Positions 1 to 8,737 of a DNA stretch of 37,174 nt are shown piece by piece. The position numbers and the translations under genes were made by a program. This stretch comes from Phenylobacterium sp. (GTDB lineage Bacteria > Pseudomonadota > Alphaproteobacteria > Caulobacterales > Caulobacteraceae), in contig NZ_JANINU010000109.1 of NCBI RefSeq assembly GCF_024508875.1, forward strand, positions 2,954 to 40,127, in the 5' to 3' direction. Numbering within the stretch: the first letter of the stretch is position 1; each line of letters starts with the position of its first letter. The notes beneath the pieces are model-generated. The model was not told where the DNA came from. It did not search any database and saw only the letters and a list, made by a program, of their open reading frames with translations.

Positions 1-399
1 TTCGGGGTGGGGCCCAACAACACCTACACCGGGCTCACCGCCGCCAACTGGCCGGATCCGATGCCGGTCGCCCACGTCCACGTCTATGCCGACGTCATCG
101 TGACAGGCTCCTTCGCCGACCCAGCATTCGGAGCCGGCGTCATCGCCTACCACCGGAATCGGACCGCCATGGCGGCCGACTACGTCGTCGACCCCAAGGA
201 CTACCTCGAGGCCATCTCCAACGCCGAGTACGCGGCGATGGACAAGGCCGCGCTGCGCGAGACGCACATGCTCGCGTTCCGGCGGCACGACGGCACCGGC
301 CCCGTGGACGCGGACGGCGCCTGGAACACGCTGTCGGCGAGCTTCGACAGCACCGCCACGACCTTCGACAACACCAGCCTCACATGGGATCGCACATGA
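1..399 (+). CDS. phage-like structural protein, 5' end outside the window
   Basis: The reading frame is open from the first base of the window and ends at a TGA at 397-399, so the N-terminus lies upstream; about 132 residues are visible. I do not recognise a catalytic motif. The visible part has a beta-rich, Gly/Thr/Asp-rich composition, and its end (NTLSASFDSTATTFDNTSLTWDR) resembles phage tail appendage proteins. Its stop overlaps the next gene's start as ATGA, so the two are translationally coupled, and that next gene has a tail-fibre-like N-terminus. By context it is therefore probably the end of a prophage or tail-like cluster. The function is inferred from context only. Confidence 0.6.
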   Translation, partial: FGVGPNNTYTGLTAANWPDPMPVAHVHVYADVIVTGSFADPAFGAGVIAYHRNRTAMAADYVVDPKDYLEAISNAEYAAMDKAALRETHMLAFRRHDGTGPVDADGAWNTLSASFDSTATTFDNTSLTWDRT

Positions 400-1208
400 T
401 CGACCTTCTCGACCTCGGTACCCCTGACGCCGGCGACGGCGATGACCTCCGCGCGGGCGGCGGCAAGATCAACTCGAACTTCACCGCGCTCGACAAGCGG
501 CTGAACTACTCGACCTCGGACCCCGCCGCCGGCGACGACAGCGGCGACGGCTATCAGGTGGGCTCGCTTTGGGTGAACACCTCGACCGGCGCGGTCTTCA
601 TCTGCCGCGACGCCAGCATGGGCGCGGCGGCGTGGTTCGCCATCGATACCAACCACCCGGGTTTCGCGACGGACGAGTGGTGGTCGCCGTACGACGGCAA
701 CGTCGGCGCGGGCAGCACCCTGAACGGGACCACCACCTTCTTCGTGCCCTTCGTCGTGCCGCGGCGCATGGTCGTCAGCCATGTCGGCGCCATGGTGCAT
801 TCGCCGGCCGCGGTGAACTGCCGCCTCGGCATCTACCTGGGCGCCAACCGTCGCCCGGTCGGCGCGGGTCCGCTGGCGAGTTGCGCGAGCACTTCGGCCA
901 ACACGCAGAACGTCCAGGCGGCGCTGGACGCCTCCCTGACGCTGGAAAAAGGGGTGCTGTACTTCTTTGCCAGCCAGCAGAGCGGCAATCTGAGTTGGGT
1001 CGGCGCGATCAACAACATGCGCCATCAGAACCTGATCGGGTCCGCATCCCTGGCCGCGCAGGCGAACGGCGGTTTCAACGTCGGCCTGCACCTGGAGATG
1101 TCGAGCACCTACGGGACCTGGCCGGACCTCACCTCCACCAGCCCGTCGGAGGCCATCGGCAACTACGGGCCGATTCCTCACTTCAAGATTTCCGACCCGA
1201 CGCCGTAG
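396..1208 (+). CDS. phage tail fibre-like protein
   Basis: 270-residue protein. I chose the ATG at 396, which overlaps the upstream TGA (ATGA), over the ATG at 384. The first 30 residues contain GDDLRAGGGKINSNFTALDKR, the kind of segment seen near the N-terminus of many phage tail fibre and baseplate-attached proteins (GD.LR.A..KIN.NF..LY). The middle has a WVNTSTGAVFICRDAS-type repeat also common in fibres, and the rest (about 110-270) is a beta-rich domain that may be receptor-facing. It is the last gene of the phage-like block: a hairpin follows at 1227 and the next gene, a thiolase, is convergent. Family membership is inferred from the N-terminal motif; the host receptor cannot be guessed. 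Confidence 0.65.
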   Translation: MIDLLDLGTPDAGDGDDLRAGGGKINSNFTALDKRLNYSTSDPAAGDDSGDGYQVGSLWVNTSTGAVFICRDASMGAAAWFAIDTNHPGFATDEWWSPYDGNVGAGSTLNGTTTFFVPFVVPRRMVVSHVGAMVHSPAAVNCRLGIYLGANRRPVGAGPLASCASTSANTQNVQAALDASLTLEKGVLYFFASQQSGNLSWVGAINNMRHQNLIGSASLAAQANGGFNVGLHLEMSSTYGTWPDLTSTSPSEAIGNYGPIPHFKISDPTP

Positions 1209-1226
1209 GTCCGGCTGAAACGAAAA

Positions 1227-1248
1227 GGCCCTCCCGCGAGGGAGGGCC
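1227..1248. terminator. bidirectional intrinsic terminator
   Basis: Perfect 9-bp stem GGCCCTCCC / GGGAGGGCC around a GCGA tetraloop. On the minus strand the stem is followed by TTTTCG, so it fits best as the terminator of the thiolase, but it sits between two convergent genes and can serve both. Confidence 0.8.
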
Positions 1249-1273
1249 GATCCGCTCTCACCTGCGACTAGGC

Positions 1274-2443
1274 TTAGAACACCTCGAACAGACCGGCGCC
1301 GCCCATGCCGCCGCCGATGCACATGGAGACCACCACGTGCTTGGCGCCGCGACGCTTGCCTTCCTGCAGCACGTGGCCCGCGAGGCGCGCGCCGGTCATG
1401 CCGAAGGGATGGCCGATGGCGATGGAGCCGCCGTTGACGTTGTACTTCTCGGGGTCGATGCCGAGCTTGTCGCGGCTGTAGAGGCACTGCGAGGCGAAGG
1501 CCTCGTTCAGCTCCCACAGGTCGATGTCGCCGACCTTCAGGCCGTGGCGTTCCAGCAGGCGCGGGATCGCGAAGACCGGACCGATGCCCATTTCGTCGGG
1601 CTCGCAGCCGGCGACGGCCCAGCCCTTGAACACGCCCAGCGGCGAGAGGCCCCGGCGCTCGGCTTCCTTGCCTTCCATGATCACCACGGCGGCGGCCCCG
1701 TCCGAAAGCTGGCTGGCGTTACCCGCCGTGATGAACTTGCCTTCGCCCATGACCGGAGCCAGCTTCTGCAGGCCTTCCAGCGTGGTGTCGGGGCGGTTGC
1801 ATTCGTCGCGGTCCACCACGGCGTCGACGATCGACTCTTCCTTGGTGGCCTTGTCCACGACCTTCATCTTGGTCTTCATCGGGACGATCTCGTCCGCGAA
1901 CTTGTTCGCCTGCTGGGCGGCGGCCATGCGGCGCTGGCTCTCCAGCGAGTATTCGTCCTGATATTCGCGGCTGACGTTGTAGCGCTTGGCCACGATGTCG
2001 GCCGTGTCGATCATCGCCATGAAGATCGCCGGGTGCATCTTGGTCAGTTCGGGGTCGAAGTTGTCCTTGCCGGCGCCCATGTTGGGCATGGAGATCGACT
2101 CCACGCCACCGGCCACCACCACCGGCGCGCCGTCGTTGCGGACGTGGTTCGCCGCCATGGCGATCGTCTGCAGGCCCGACGAGCAGAAGCGGTTCACGGT
2201 GACGCCCGAGGCGCTGACCGGCAGGCCGGCCAGCAGACCCGCCTGGCGGGCGATGTTGCCGCCGCCATGGGCGACGTTGCCCATGAAGACGTCCTCGATG
2301 TCGCCGCCGTCCACGCCGGCCTTGGCCACGGCGTGCTTCACGGCGTGCGCGGCCATGGACACCGTGGGCGTCATGTTGAAACCACCGCGGCCGGACTTGG
2401 CCAGGCCGGTGCGGGCGTAGGATACGACGACGGCTTCACGCAT
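1274..2443 (-). CDS. acetyl-CoA C-acyltransferase (thiolase)
   Basis: 389-residue thiolase that condenses or cleaves acyl-CoA and acetyl-CoA. The nucleophile Cys87 lies in NRFCSSGLQ. The C-terminal signatures are [23 protein letters not shown] (active-site His) and [15 protein letters not shown] (second catalytic Cys). Full family length. I start at the ATG ending at 2443 because GGGAGGAG lies 8 nt upstream of it; the TTG six codons earlier overlaps that ribosome-binding site. The HPFG form and [14 protein letters not shown] start resemble beta-oxidation thiolases (FadA/FadI/AtoB-like), and whether it is degradative or biosynthetic cannot be told. It stands alone, divergent from the parvulin gene and convergent with the phage-like block. 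Confidence 0.93.
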   Translation of the reverse strand: MREAVVVSYARTGLAKSGRGGFNMTPTVSMAAHAVKHAVAKAGVDGGDIEDVFMGNVAHGGGNIARQAGLLAGLPVSASGVTVNRFCSSGLQTIAMAANHVRNDGAPVVVAGGVESISMPNMGAGKDNFDPELTKMHPAIFMAMIDTADIVAKRYNVSREYQDEYSLESQRRMAAAQQANKFADEIVPMKTKMKVVDKATKEESIVDAVVDRDECNRPDTTLEGLQKLAPVMGEGKFITAGNASQLSDGAAAVVIMEGKEAERRGLSPLGVFKGWAVAGCEPDEMGIGPVFAIPRLLERHGLKVGDIDLWELNEAFASQCLYSRDKLGIDPEKYNVNGGSIAIGHPFGMTGARLAGHVLQEGKRRGAKHVVVSMCIGGGMGGAGLFEVF

Positions 2444-2685
2444 AGGCAATGCTCCTCCCAACGAATGGATTTTTGAGCCCTCGGTCGGGGCCCGGAAAAT
2501 TCGCGGGCACTTTGGCGCCCCGGGCCGGAAATAGCCAGCGGGCGGACGTGAATTCGAGTTCCGGTCTGGTTCGCGGGCCGCAGTTGCGCCGCGCGCGAAA
2601 GGACTTTCCCTTTCGCAGGCCGCGATCTAGGGGGACGTCTGGCGTCGCGAACGCCACCGTTTCCCGATCCTCGCAGGGAGATCCC
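2444..2685. promoter_or_regulatory. divergent intergenic region with a hairpin
   Basis: 242 bp between the divergent thiolase and parvulin genes must carry both promoters, but I could not pin down convincing -35/-10 pairs. It contains a perfect 8-bp inverted repeat GCGAAAGG / CCTTTCGC at 2595-2602 and 2609-2616 (6-nt loop), about 70 nt before the parvulin start, which may be an operator or a 5' UTR hairpin. Confidence 0.4.
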
Positions 2686-3627
2686 GTGGCCGCGCGTCTG
2701 GTCCGCACCGCCGGTTTGATCGCCGCGCTCCTCGTGGGCGTCGCGGCCTGCGACCGCGCGGGCGAGAGCACGGCGCCGCCCGAACGGGGCGACAAGGCGG
2801 TGGCCAAGGTGGACGGCCGAACGGTCTGGGCCTCGGACGTGAAGCGCGAGGCCGTGGCGCAGGGCCTGATCGGAGAGGGCGAGCCCCTCGACGCCTCCTC
2901 CGAGCTGTTCCGCCAGATGATGGACCAGGTGATCGACCAGAAGCTGCTCGCGGCCGAGGCGCGCCGGCGCAAGCTGGACAAGGACCCGGTGGCCCAGCGC
3001 CGGCTCGCCGCCGCGCAGGACCGCATCCTTGGCGACATGCTGGTGGAGACGACCGTCTCCGACGCGGTCACCGAAGACAACATCCGCGGCCTCTACGAAG
3101 AGCAGCAAAAGCTGGCGAAGCGTTCGGAGGAGATCCGCGCCCGCCAGATCGTGCTGGCCACCGCGGCCGAGGTGGAGCAGGCGCGAAAGCTGATCGCGGC
3201 GGGCGCCAGCTTCGAGGCCCTGGCCATGGAAAGGTCGCGCGACACCGCCACCCGCTTCAATGGCGGTGACCTGGGCTATTTCACCGCCGACGTCATGCCC
3301 GAGGCCTATGACGCGGCTCTGAAGGGCGCCAAGCCGGGCCAGCTCATCGGCCCCATTCCGGTCGCGGCCGGGTTCGCCCTGGTGAAGGTCGAGGACGTGC
3401 GCCAGGAGCAGCCGATCCCGTTGGACGCCGCCCGGCCACAGATCGTCCGGTTCCTCACCTACGACCGCATCCGCGACCTGCTGGAGAAGCTTCGCGCCAA
3501 GGCCAAGGTCGAGAGCCTGATCAAACCCGAGGCGGGCGCCCCGAAGCCCGTGCCGCCGGCCGATGCGCCGAAGACCGCGCCGGCCGCCCCCACTGCAACG
3601 CCCCAGATCAAGGGAGCCGTAAAATGA
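2686..3627 (+). CDS. parvulin-type peptidyl-prolyl isomerase lipoprotein
   Basis: 313-residue peptidyl-prolyl cis-trans isomerase expected to assist folding of envelope proteins. I start at the GTG at 2686, preceded by AGGGAG at 5 nt; in-frame starts further upstream give no signal peptide. Residues 1-22 form a lipoprotein signal ending in the lipobox VAAC (Cys22), so the mature protein should be membrane-anchored. A SurA/PrsA-like helical N-domain (about 40-145) is followed by a parvulin domain at about 147-250 with the ARQIV...FEALAMERSRD...GGDLGYF...F signature, and then a Pro/Ala-rich tail. Its stop overlaps the argJ start (ATGA), a layout familiar in Caulobacter relatives. Its clients are not deducible. 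Confidence 0.88.
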   Translation: MAARLVRTAGLIAALLVGVAACDRAGESTAPPERGDKAVAKVDGRTVWASDVKREAVAQGLIGEGEPLDASSELFRQMMDQVIDQKLLAAEARRRKLDKDPVAQRRLAAAQDRILGDMLVETTVSDAVTEDNIRGLYEEQQKLAKRSEEIRARQIVLATAAEVEQARKLIAAGASFEALAMERSRDTATRFNGGDLGYFTADVMPEAYDAALKGAKPGQLIGPIPVAAGFALVKVEDVRQEQPIPLDAARPQIVRFLTYDRIRDLLEKLRAKAKVESLIKPEAGAPKPVPPADAPKTAPAAPTATPQIKGAVK

Positions 3628-5081
3628 GCCGCAAGCCCGCCAAGCCCGCGGCGAAGTCCGCGCCGGTCAAGTCTTCCAGCAAGCCCGTCGAGGTGGTCGG
3701 CCACGCGGTCGAGCGCGCCCTGGACCCGCTGACCAGCGCCTTGAAGCGCGCCGGCCTGAAGCGCGCCGACAAGGCGGCGTCGGCCTTCGACGACCACGCG
3801 CCCGCCGCTCCGGCCGCGCCGCCCACGGGCAAGGTGGACAAGGCGGCCATGCCGGTCTCGCCGCTGGCCGTCTCGTTCCCGCGCATGAAGCCGATCCGCG
3901 GCGTCACGATGGCGACCGGGCGGGCGGGCTTCTACAAGCACGAGCGGGACGACCTGCTGGTGATGAACTTCCCCGAGGGGGCGAGCTGCGCCGGCGTGTT
4001 CACCCGCCACGGCGTGGGCTCGGCGCCGGTCGACTGGTGCAAGCGGCACTTGGAGGTCACCAAGGGCGAGGGCGTCCGGGCCCTGGTGGTCAATGCCGGC
4101 TGCGCCAATTCCTTCACCGGCCGCCCGGGTGCGGACGCGGTGCGCCGCGTCGCCTCGGCGGTGGGCAAGCGCTTCGACTGCCGACAGCGGGACGTGATGG
4201 TGGCTTCCACCGGCGTGATCGGCGTGCTGCTGGACGACGCCAAGATCACCGCGCGCCTGCCCGACCTGGAGCATCACCTGACCGAAGACGGCTGGGGCGG
4301 CGCCGCGCGCGCCATCATGACCACCGACACCTTCCCGAAGGGCGCCTACGCCGAGGCCGACATCGACGGGACGAAGGTGCGGATCGGCGGCATCTGCAAG
4401 GGCTCGGGCATGATCGCGCCGGACATGGCGACCATGCTGGCGTTCGTGGTCACCGACGCGGCGATCACTCCGGGCGCCCTGCAGAACCTCTGCAATCTCT
4501 ATACGCGCAACACGTTCAACGCGGTGACGGTGGACGGCGACCGTTCGACCAACGACACGTTGCTGTTGTTCGCCACCGGTCAATCGGGGGCTGCAAAGAT
4601 CAGCCGCGCCGGCGACCGGCGCCTGGCCGACTTCCGCGACAAGCTCGAACGTGTCCTGATGAACCTGGCCCACCAGCTCGTCCGTGACGGCGAAGGCGCC
4701 ACCAAGTTCATCAAGATCACCGTAACGGGGGCCGAGAGCGCGGCCTCCGCCCGCAAGATCGCCCGGTCCGTGGCCGACAGTCCGCTGGTGAAGACCGCCT
4801 TCGCCGGCGAGGACGCGAACTGGGGCCGCATCGTGATGGCCGTCGGCAAGGCCGACGAGCCGGTGGACCGCGACTCCATGAGCGTGAAGTTCGGGCCGCA
4901 CTGGGCGGCCCAGGACGGCCTCATCGCCAAGAGCTACGACGAGGCGAAGATGAGCGCCTACATGAAGAAGCAGGAGCTAGAGGTCAGCATCGACGTCGGC
5001 GTCGGCCGCGCCAGCTCGACGGTCTGGACCTGCGATCTCACCAAGCGGTACGTCGAGATCAACGGCGACTATCGGTCCTGA
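3624..5081 (+). CDS. argJ: bifunctional glutamate N-acetyltransferase / ornithine acetyltransferase
   Basis: ArgJ transfers acetyl from N-acetylornithine to glutamate (and may use acetyl-CoA), the cyclic route of arginine synthesis. Members self-cleave before a conserved Thr; here that is Thr270 in MAPDMATMLAF-like context (MIAPDMATMLAF). Also conserved are the glycines before it (GGICKGSGMI) and NTFNAVTVDGDRSTNDT. The translation is 485 residues, about 75 longer than usual: canonical ArgJ would begin near the ATG at 3849 (MPVSPLAVSFP). The ATGA overlap with the parvulin gene favours the start at 3624, giving a Lys/Ala/Pro-rich extra N-terminus; 3849 is the alternative. The 3' end overlaps the convergent glycosyltransferase by 23 bp. 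Confidence 0.95.
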   Translation: MSRKPAKPAAKSAPVKSSSKPVEVVGHAVERALDPLTSALKRAGLKRADKAASAFDDHAPAAPAAPPTGKVDKAAMPVSPLAVSFPRMKPIRGVTMATGRAGFYKHERDDLLVMNFPEGASCAGVFTRHGVGSAPVDWCKRHLEVTKGEGVRALVVNAGCANSFTGRPGADAVRRVASAVGKRFDCRQRDVMVASTGVIGVLLDDAKITARLPDLEHHLTEDGWGGAARAIMTTDTFPKGAYAEADIDGTKVRIGGICKGSGMIAPDMATMLAFVVTDAAITPGALQNLCNLYTRNTFNAVTVDGDRSTNDTLLLFATGQSGAAKISRAGDRRLADFRDKLERVLMNLAHQLVRDGEGATKFIKITVTGAESAASARKIARSVADSPLVKTAFAGEDANWGRIVMAVGKADEPVDRDSMSVKFGPHWAAQDGLIAKSYDEAKMSAYMKKQELEVSIDVGVGRASSTVWTCDLTKRYVEINGDYRS

Positions 5082-6972
5082 GCCACGGCGGGACCCGATC
5101 GGGCGGCTCGCCCAGCCGGTAGTTGGTGAAGCGCTTGTCGAACACCGGGCCGTAGAACGGGTCGGCGTCGAGCACCGGGCCCCATCGGTCGCGCATGACG
5201 CGGATCTCGGCCTCGAAGCGCGCGACCTTCTCGGGCGCGAGGTCGGAGCCGCGGCTGGCGCTTTCGTGGTGGTAGAGCTCGGCGAAGGGCGTCCAGACGA
5301 TGTCGTAGCCGGCGGCCCGCACCTTCAGGCACAGGTCCACGTCGTTGAAGGCGACCGCGAGGTGGCCCTCGTCCAGGCCGCCGACGCTGTCGTAGACCGC
5401 CTTGCGGATCGCCAGGCAAGCGGCGGTCACCGCCGAGACGTTGCGCGCCAGCCGCAGGTGGCCCTGGTAGCCCGGATGGTTCGAACCCGCGCCGGCATAG
5501 AGGTGGCCTGCCACCCGCTCGGCCACGTCCCCCACGCCCAGGACGACGCCGGCGTGCTGCACCGTGTCGTCGGGATAGTAGAGCTTGGCCCCCACCGCGC
5601 CGACGTTCGGACGGATCGCCTGGGCGACCATCTCGTCCAGCCAGTCGGGGCGGATCATCGAGATGTCGTTGTTGAGCAGCACCAGCACCTCGCCCTTGGC
5701 CTCGGCGGCGGCGCGATTGTTCAGGCGCGAGAAGTTGAACGGCCCCGGCGCGCGGACGATGCGGACGCGCGGGTCGGCGGCCAGCCGCTCGAACAGGGCA
5801 TGAGTCGCGGGCTCCTCGCTGCCGTTGTCGACGATCAGCAGCTCCAGCGGCGCGTAGGCGGTGTTCGCCAACACGCCTTCGGCCACCTGGGCCACGAGGT
5901 CGGCGCGGTCGCGGGTGGGGACGATCACGCTGACCAGCGGCTTCGGATCGGGGAGGGGCCGGCGCACGCGGAGCCATCGTGCGGTCAGGTCCAACTGCTC
6001 GACGGCCCCGGCCTGGCCGGTGCGGGTAAGGTGTTCGGACACGGCCCGCGCCGCCGAGGCCGCGCACTCGGCCGCCCGCGCCCGCGAGAACGAGCCCTGC
6101 CGGCCCTGCCAGCGCCAGTGGTAGAGCACCCACGGGATATGTCGGATGCGGGCCGGCGTCGCCCGCTCGGCGGCGCGCAGCACCAGGTCGTGGTCCTGGG
6201 CGCCCTCGAAGCCCTCCCGGACCCCGCCCAGGTCGGCCAGCAGGTCGTGGCGGATGACGGTCAGGTGGTTCACCGCGTTGACGCCCAGCATCAGCTCGGC
6301 GTTCCAGTCGGTCTTGTGGTGCGGCTGGGACCGGCGGCCCTTCTCGTCGATCTTGTCCTCATCGGAGAAGATCAGGTCTGCGTCGGGATGGGCGTCGATC
6401 TCGGCCGCCACCTCGTATAGCGCGCGTTCCGCCAGCAGGTCGTCGTGGTCGAGGAAGGCGACGAACCGGCCCCTCGCCAGAGCCAGGGCGGAGTTGGTCG
6501 CGGCCGCGATGCCGCCGTTGGTCTCGCGCCGCACCAGCTTGATGCGCGCGTCCTGGGCCGCCAGGTCCGTCAACGCTGTCCAGGTGGCGTCGCCGGGGGA
6601 GGCGTCGTCCGCGATACAGAGCTCCCAGTGCGGGTAGAGCTGCGCCCGCACGGACGAGACCGCCTCGTGCAGCAGGTACGGGTCCGACCTGTAGGCGGCC
6701 ATGACCACCGAGATCGTCGGCCGCTCGGCGAACCGGTCGATGTGGTTGCGGATCGCGTCGCGGTCCTCATCCGACAGCGTGTCATGGGCCGCGATCCAGG
6801 CGGCGTATTCCTTGTCGGTCTGAGCCTGGGGTCCGACCACGCTGCGGACGAAGCGCTCGCCCCAGCGCGTCTTGATGATCTGCAACGCGATCTGGTGGAC
6901 CGCCCAATGCACGGGCGGCCATCGGCGCACGACGCCGAGGGCTGAAACGGTGGTGTCGCGAAGGCGGCTCAT
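5059..6972 (-). CDS. two-domain family 2 glycosyltransferase
   Basis: 637-residue protein with two GT-A type domains. The first, about residues 85-290, has SVVMAAYRSD, a DDASPGD segment and the metal-binding FLDHDD. The second, about 345-600, has VSVIVPTRDRADL, VDNGSEEP and LLNNDISMI, with a late ED/ND..D acceptor region (FNDVDLCLK). Such double-GT2 proteins extend O-antigen, capsule or rhamnan-type chains in the cytoplasm from nucleotide sugars. No other polysaccharide gene lies nearby, so the product is unknown. It lies 50 nt downstream of the helicase gene on the same strand and may be co-transcribed. No clear ribosome-binding site precedes the ATG at 6972. Confidence 0.88.
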   Translation of the reverse strand: MSRLRDTTVSALGVVRRWPPVHWAVHQIALQIIKTRWGERFVRSVVGPQAQTDKEYAAWIAAHDTLSDEDRDAIRNHIDRFAERPTISVVMAAYRSDPYLLHEAVSSVRAQLYPHWELCIADDASPGDATWTALTDLAAQDARIKLVRRETNGGIAAATNSALALARGRFVAFLDHDDLLAERALYEVAAEIDAHPDADLIFSDEDKIDEKGRRSQPHHKTDWNAELMLGVNAVNHLTVIRHDLLADLGGVREGFEGAQDHDLVLRAAERATPARIRHIPWVLYHWRWQGRQGSFSRARAAECAASAARAVSEHLTRTGQAGAVEQLDLTARWLRVRRPLPDPKPLVSVIVPTRDRADLVAQVAEGVLANTAYAPLELLIVDNGSEEPATHALFERLAADPRVRIVRAPGPFNFSRLNNRAAAEAKGEVLVLLNNDISMIRPDWLDEMVAQAIRPNVGAVGAKLYYPDDTVQHAGVVLGVGDVAERVAGHLYAGAGSNHPGYQGHLRLARNVSAVTAACLAIRKAVYDSVGGLDEGHLAVAFNDVDLCLKVRAAGYDIVWTPFAELYHHESASRGSDLAPEKVARFEAEIRVMRDRWGPVLDADPFYGPVFDKRFTNYRLGEPPDRVPPWLRTDSRR

Positions 6973-7022
6973 CGGGCTGGCCGAGGGTTAGCCGCCTTCG
7001 GGACTGCGGGGAAGTGGCGGAC

Positions 7023-8450
7023 CTAGCGGTTCGACCACACGCCAGCGGACGCGCCTTGCGACCTGGCGCCGCCGCCACCGCCACCGCGGCGATTGCGACG
7101 CGGGCCCTTGAAGGCCGGCTTGGCGTCGGCCTCGGCGCGCTGCGGACGCGCGTCAGGGCGGCCTTCAGGGCGGCCTGGCTTGGCGTCGGCATGGTTGCGG
7201 TTGCGCTTGGGAGCATGACCGCCGCGGTGCGGCTGGGTCCGGCCGCCGCCGCGCGTGTCCACCCGGTCGGGCTTGCCGCCGGCGTCGGGCAGGGCGGCCG
7301 TGGCCGCGCCCAATTGCTTGTCGTTGCGGCGGTCGAAGCTGGGGATCCGCTGGCGGGTCACCTTCTCGATGTCCTTCAGCAGGTTACGCTCGTCGTCGGC
7401 GCAGAACGCCACGGCCGAGCCGTCCTTGCCGGCGCGCGCCGTGCGGCCGATCCGGTGGACATAGGCTTCCGGCACGTTCGGCAGCTCGTACTGAACGACG
7501 TGGCTGACCGCGTCGATGTCGATGCCGCGCGCCGCGATGTCGGTGGCGACCAGGGCGCGGACATCGCCGGCCTTGAACGCCGCCAGGGCGCGCTCACGCT
7601 GGCCCTGGCTCTTGTCGCCGTGGATCGAGACCGCCTCGACGCCCACCTGCTCCAGGCCCTTGGCCACGCGGTCGGCGCCGCGCTTGGTGCGGGTGAAGAC
7701 GATGACGCGCTTGAAGCCGGCGTCGTCGAACAGTTCCGCCAGCAGGGCCCGCTTGCGCTGCTGCTCGACGAACAGGACGCGCTGGTTGATGCGCTCGACG
7801 GTCGTCGCCTGAGGCGTCACCGACACCTTCAGCGGGTTGGGGTTCAGGATTTCGGCCGACAGCTTCTCGATCTCGCTCGGCATGGTGGCCGAGAAGAACA
7901 GGTTCTGCCGCACGCGCGGCACGAACTTGATGATCTTCCGGATCGGGACAATGAAGCCCATGTCCAGCATCTGGTCGGCTTCATCGAGCACCAGGATCTC
8001 GACGCCCTCCAGGGTCATCGACTTCTCGGCGAGGTGGTCGAGCAGGCGCCCGGGCGTGGCGACGAGGATGTCGACGCCCGGCGCCATGGCGCGCATCTGG
8101 CCGCCGTACTTCACGCCACCGAAGATCACCGCGACGCTGACGCCCATGTGCTTGCCGTACGACTTGAAGCTCTCTCCGATCTGGGTCGCGAGCTCGCGGG
8201 TCGGCGCCAGCACCAGCACGCGCGCGCTGCGGCGCGGGGCGGGCTTACGGTTCTCGGCCAGTCGATGCAGGATCGGCAGGGCGAAGGCGGCGGTCTTGCC
8301 GGTGCCCGTCTGGGCGATGCCCAGAAGGTCCTTGCCGGTCATCACGCCCGGGATGGCCTGGGCCTGGATCGGGGTGGGGGCGGTGTAGCCCTCGTCGGCC
8401 AGCGCCTTGAGCAGCGGCTTGGCCAGGCCAAGGTCAGTGAATTGGGTCAA
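7023..8450 (-). CDS. DEAD-box ATP-dependent RNA helicase, RhlE-like
   Basis: RNA helicase that remodels structured RNA, typically in ribosome assembly or mRNA decay. Motifs in order: Q motif (FTDLGL...YTAPTPIQ), AQTGTGKT, PTREL, TPGR, DEAD, SAT, then ARGID and HRIGRTAR in the second RecA domain. A Gly/Arg/Lys-rich tail of about 110 residues follows, as in RhlE-type proteins. The frame stays open 94 codons upstream, but the family N-terminus (MTQFTDLGL-like) begins at a TTG at 8450, which I take as the start (475 residues). An ATG at 8549 would add 33 residues with no known domain. Upstream starts are unlikely because they run into the mutT promoter region. Confidence 0.88.
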   Translation of the reverse strand: MTQFTDLGLAKPLLKALADEGYTAPTPIQAQAIPGVMTGKDLLGIAQTGTGKTAAFALPILHRLAENRKPAPRRSARVLVLAPTRELATQIGESFKSYGKHMGVSVAVIFGGVKYGGQMRAMAPGVDILVATPGRLLDHLAEKSMTLEGVEILVLDEADQMLDMGFIVPIRKIIKFVPRVRQNLFFSATMPSEIEKLSAEILNPNPLKVSVTPQATTVERINQRVLFVEQQRKRALLAELFDDAGFKRVIVFTRTKRGADRVAKGLEQVGVEAVSIHGDKSQGQRERALAAFKAGDVRALVATDIAARGIDIDAVSHVVQYELPNVPEAYVHRIGRTARAGKDGSAVAFCADDERNLLKDIEKVTRQRIPSFDRRNDKQLGAATAALPDAGGKPDRVDTRGGGRTQPHRGGHAPKRNRNHADAKPGRPEGRPDARPQRAEADAKPAFKGPRRNRRGGGGGGARSQGASAGVWSNR

Positions 8451-8737
8451 ACGATAGTCTTTCGCGTATGCGCCGGACACGACCTTCGCGGTCTTCCGCG
8501 GGTCGCCAGGCGCCGGTCTTTGGGGAGGCGCCCCGCGTGATGGGCGCATCGGGTGAGAAAACCTCACGGCGCTCGACAGGCTGAGCTTCGAAAAGAGGCC
8601 CCACGCGGCTGGAACGCAGATAGCGCTCGGGAAGAGCGCGAGCTGCACATCGGGGTTTGGGACGGTGAAGTCAACCCACGGGGGACGAATGCGCCCGGTA
8701 GTTGCCTTTTGGCCGCAGGGCGTGGGAAGCACGCTGC
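8451..8737. promoter_or_regulatory. divergent helicase/mutT intergenic region
   Basis: About 287 bp if the helicase starts at 8450. It must hold divergent promoters. A short inverted repeat GTGAG / CTCAC (8553-8557 and 8563-8567, loop AAAAC) is the only structure I see. Helicase genes of this type often have long 5' UTRs, which would fit, but nothing diagnostic is visible. Confidence 0.3.

Noticed and set aside
569..2476. Open frame of 635 codons on the plus strand across the tail gene and thiolase.
   Set aside because: It crosses a terminator and is antisense to a clear thiolase; sequence is low-complexity Arg/His/Gly-rich.
3459..4901. Minus-strand open frame of 480 codons opposite argJ.
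   Set aside because: Antisense shadow of argJ with no recognisable motif.
5470..5500. GGTTCGAACCC-like string suggesting a tRNA T-arm.
   Set aside because: It lies inside the glycosyltransferase coding sequence and no acceptor stem or anticodon arm surrounds it.
8451..8732. 94-codon upstream extension of the DEAD-box helicase.
   Set aside because: No homology to helicase N-termini, and it would reach into the mutT promoter region; family start fits the TTG at 8450.
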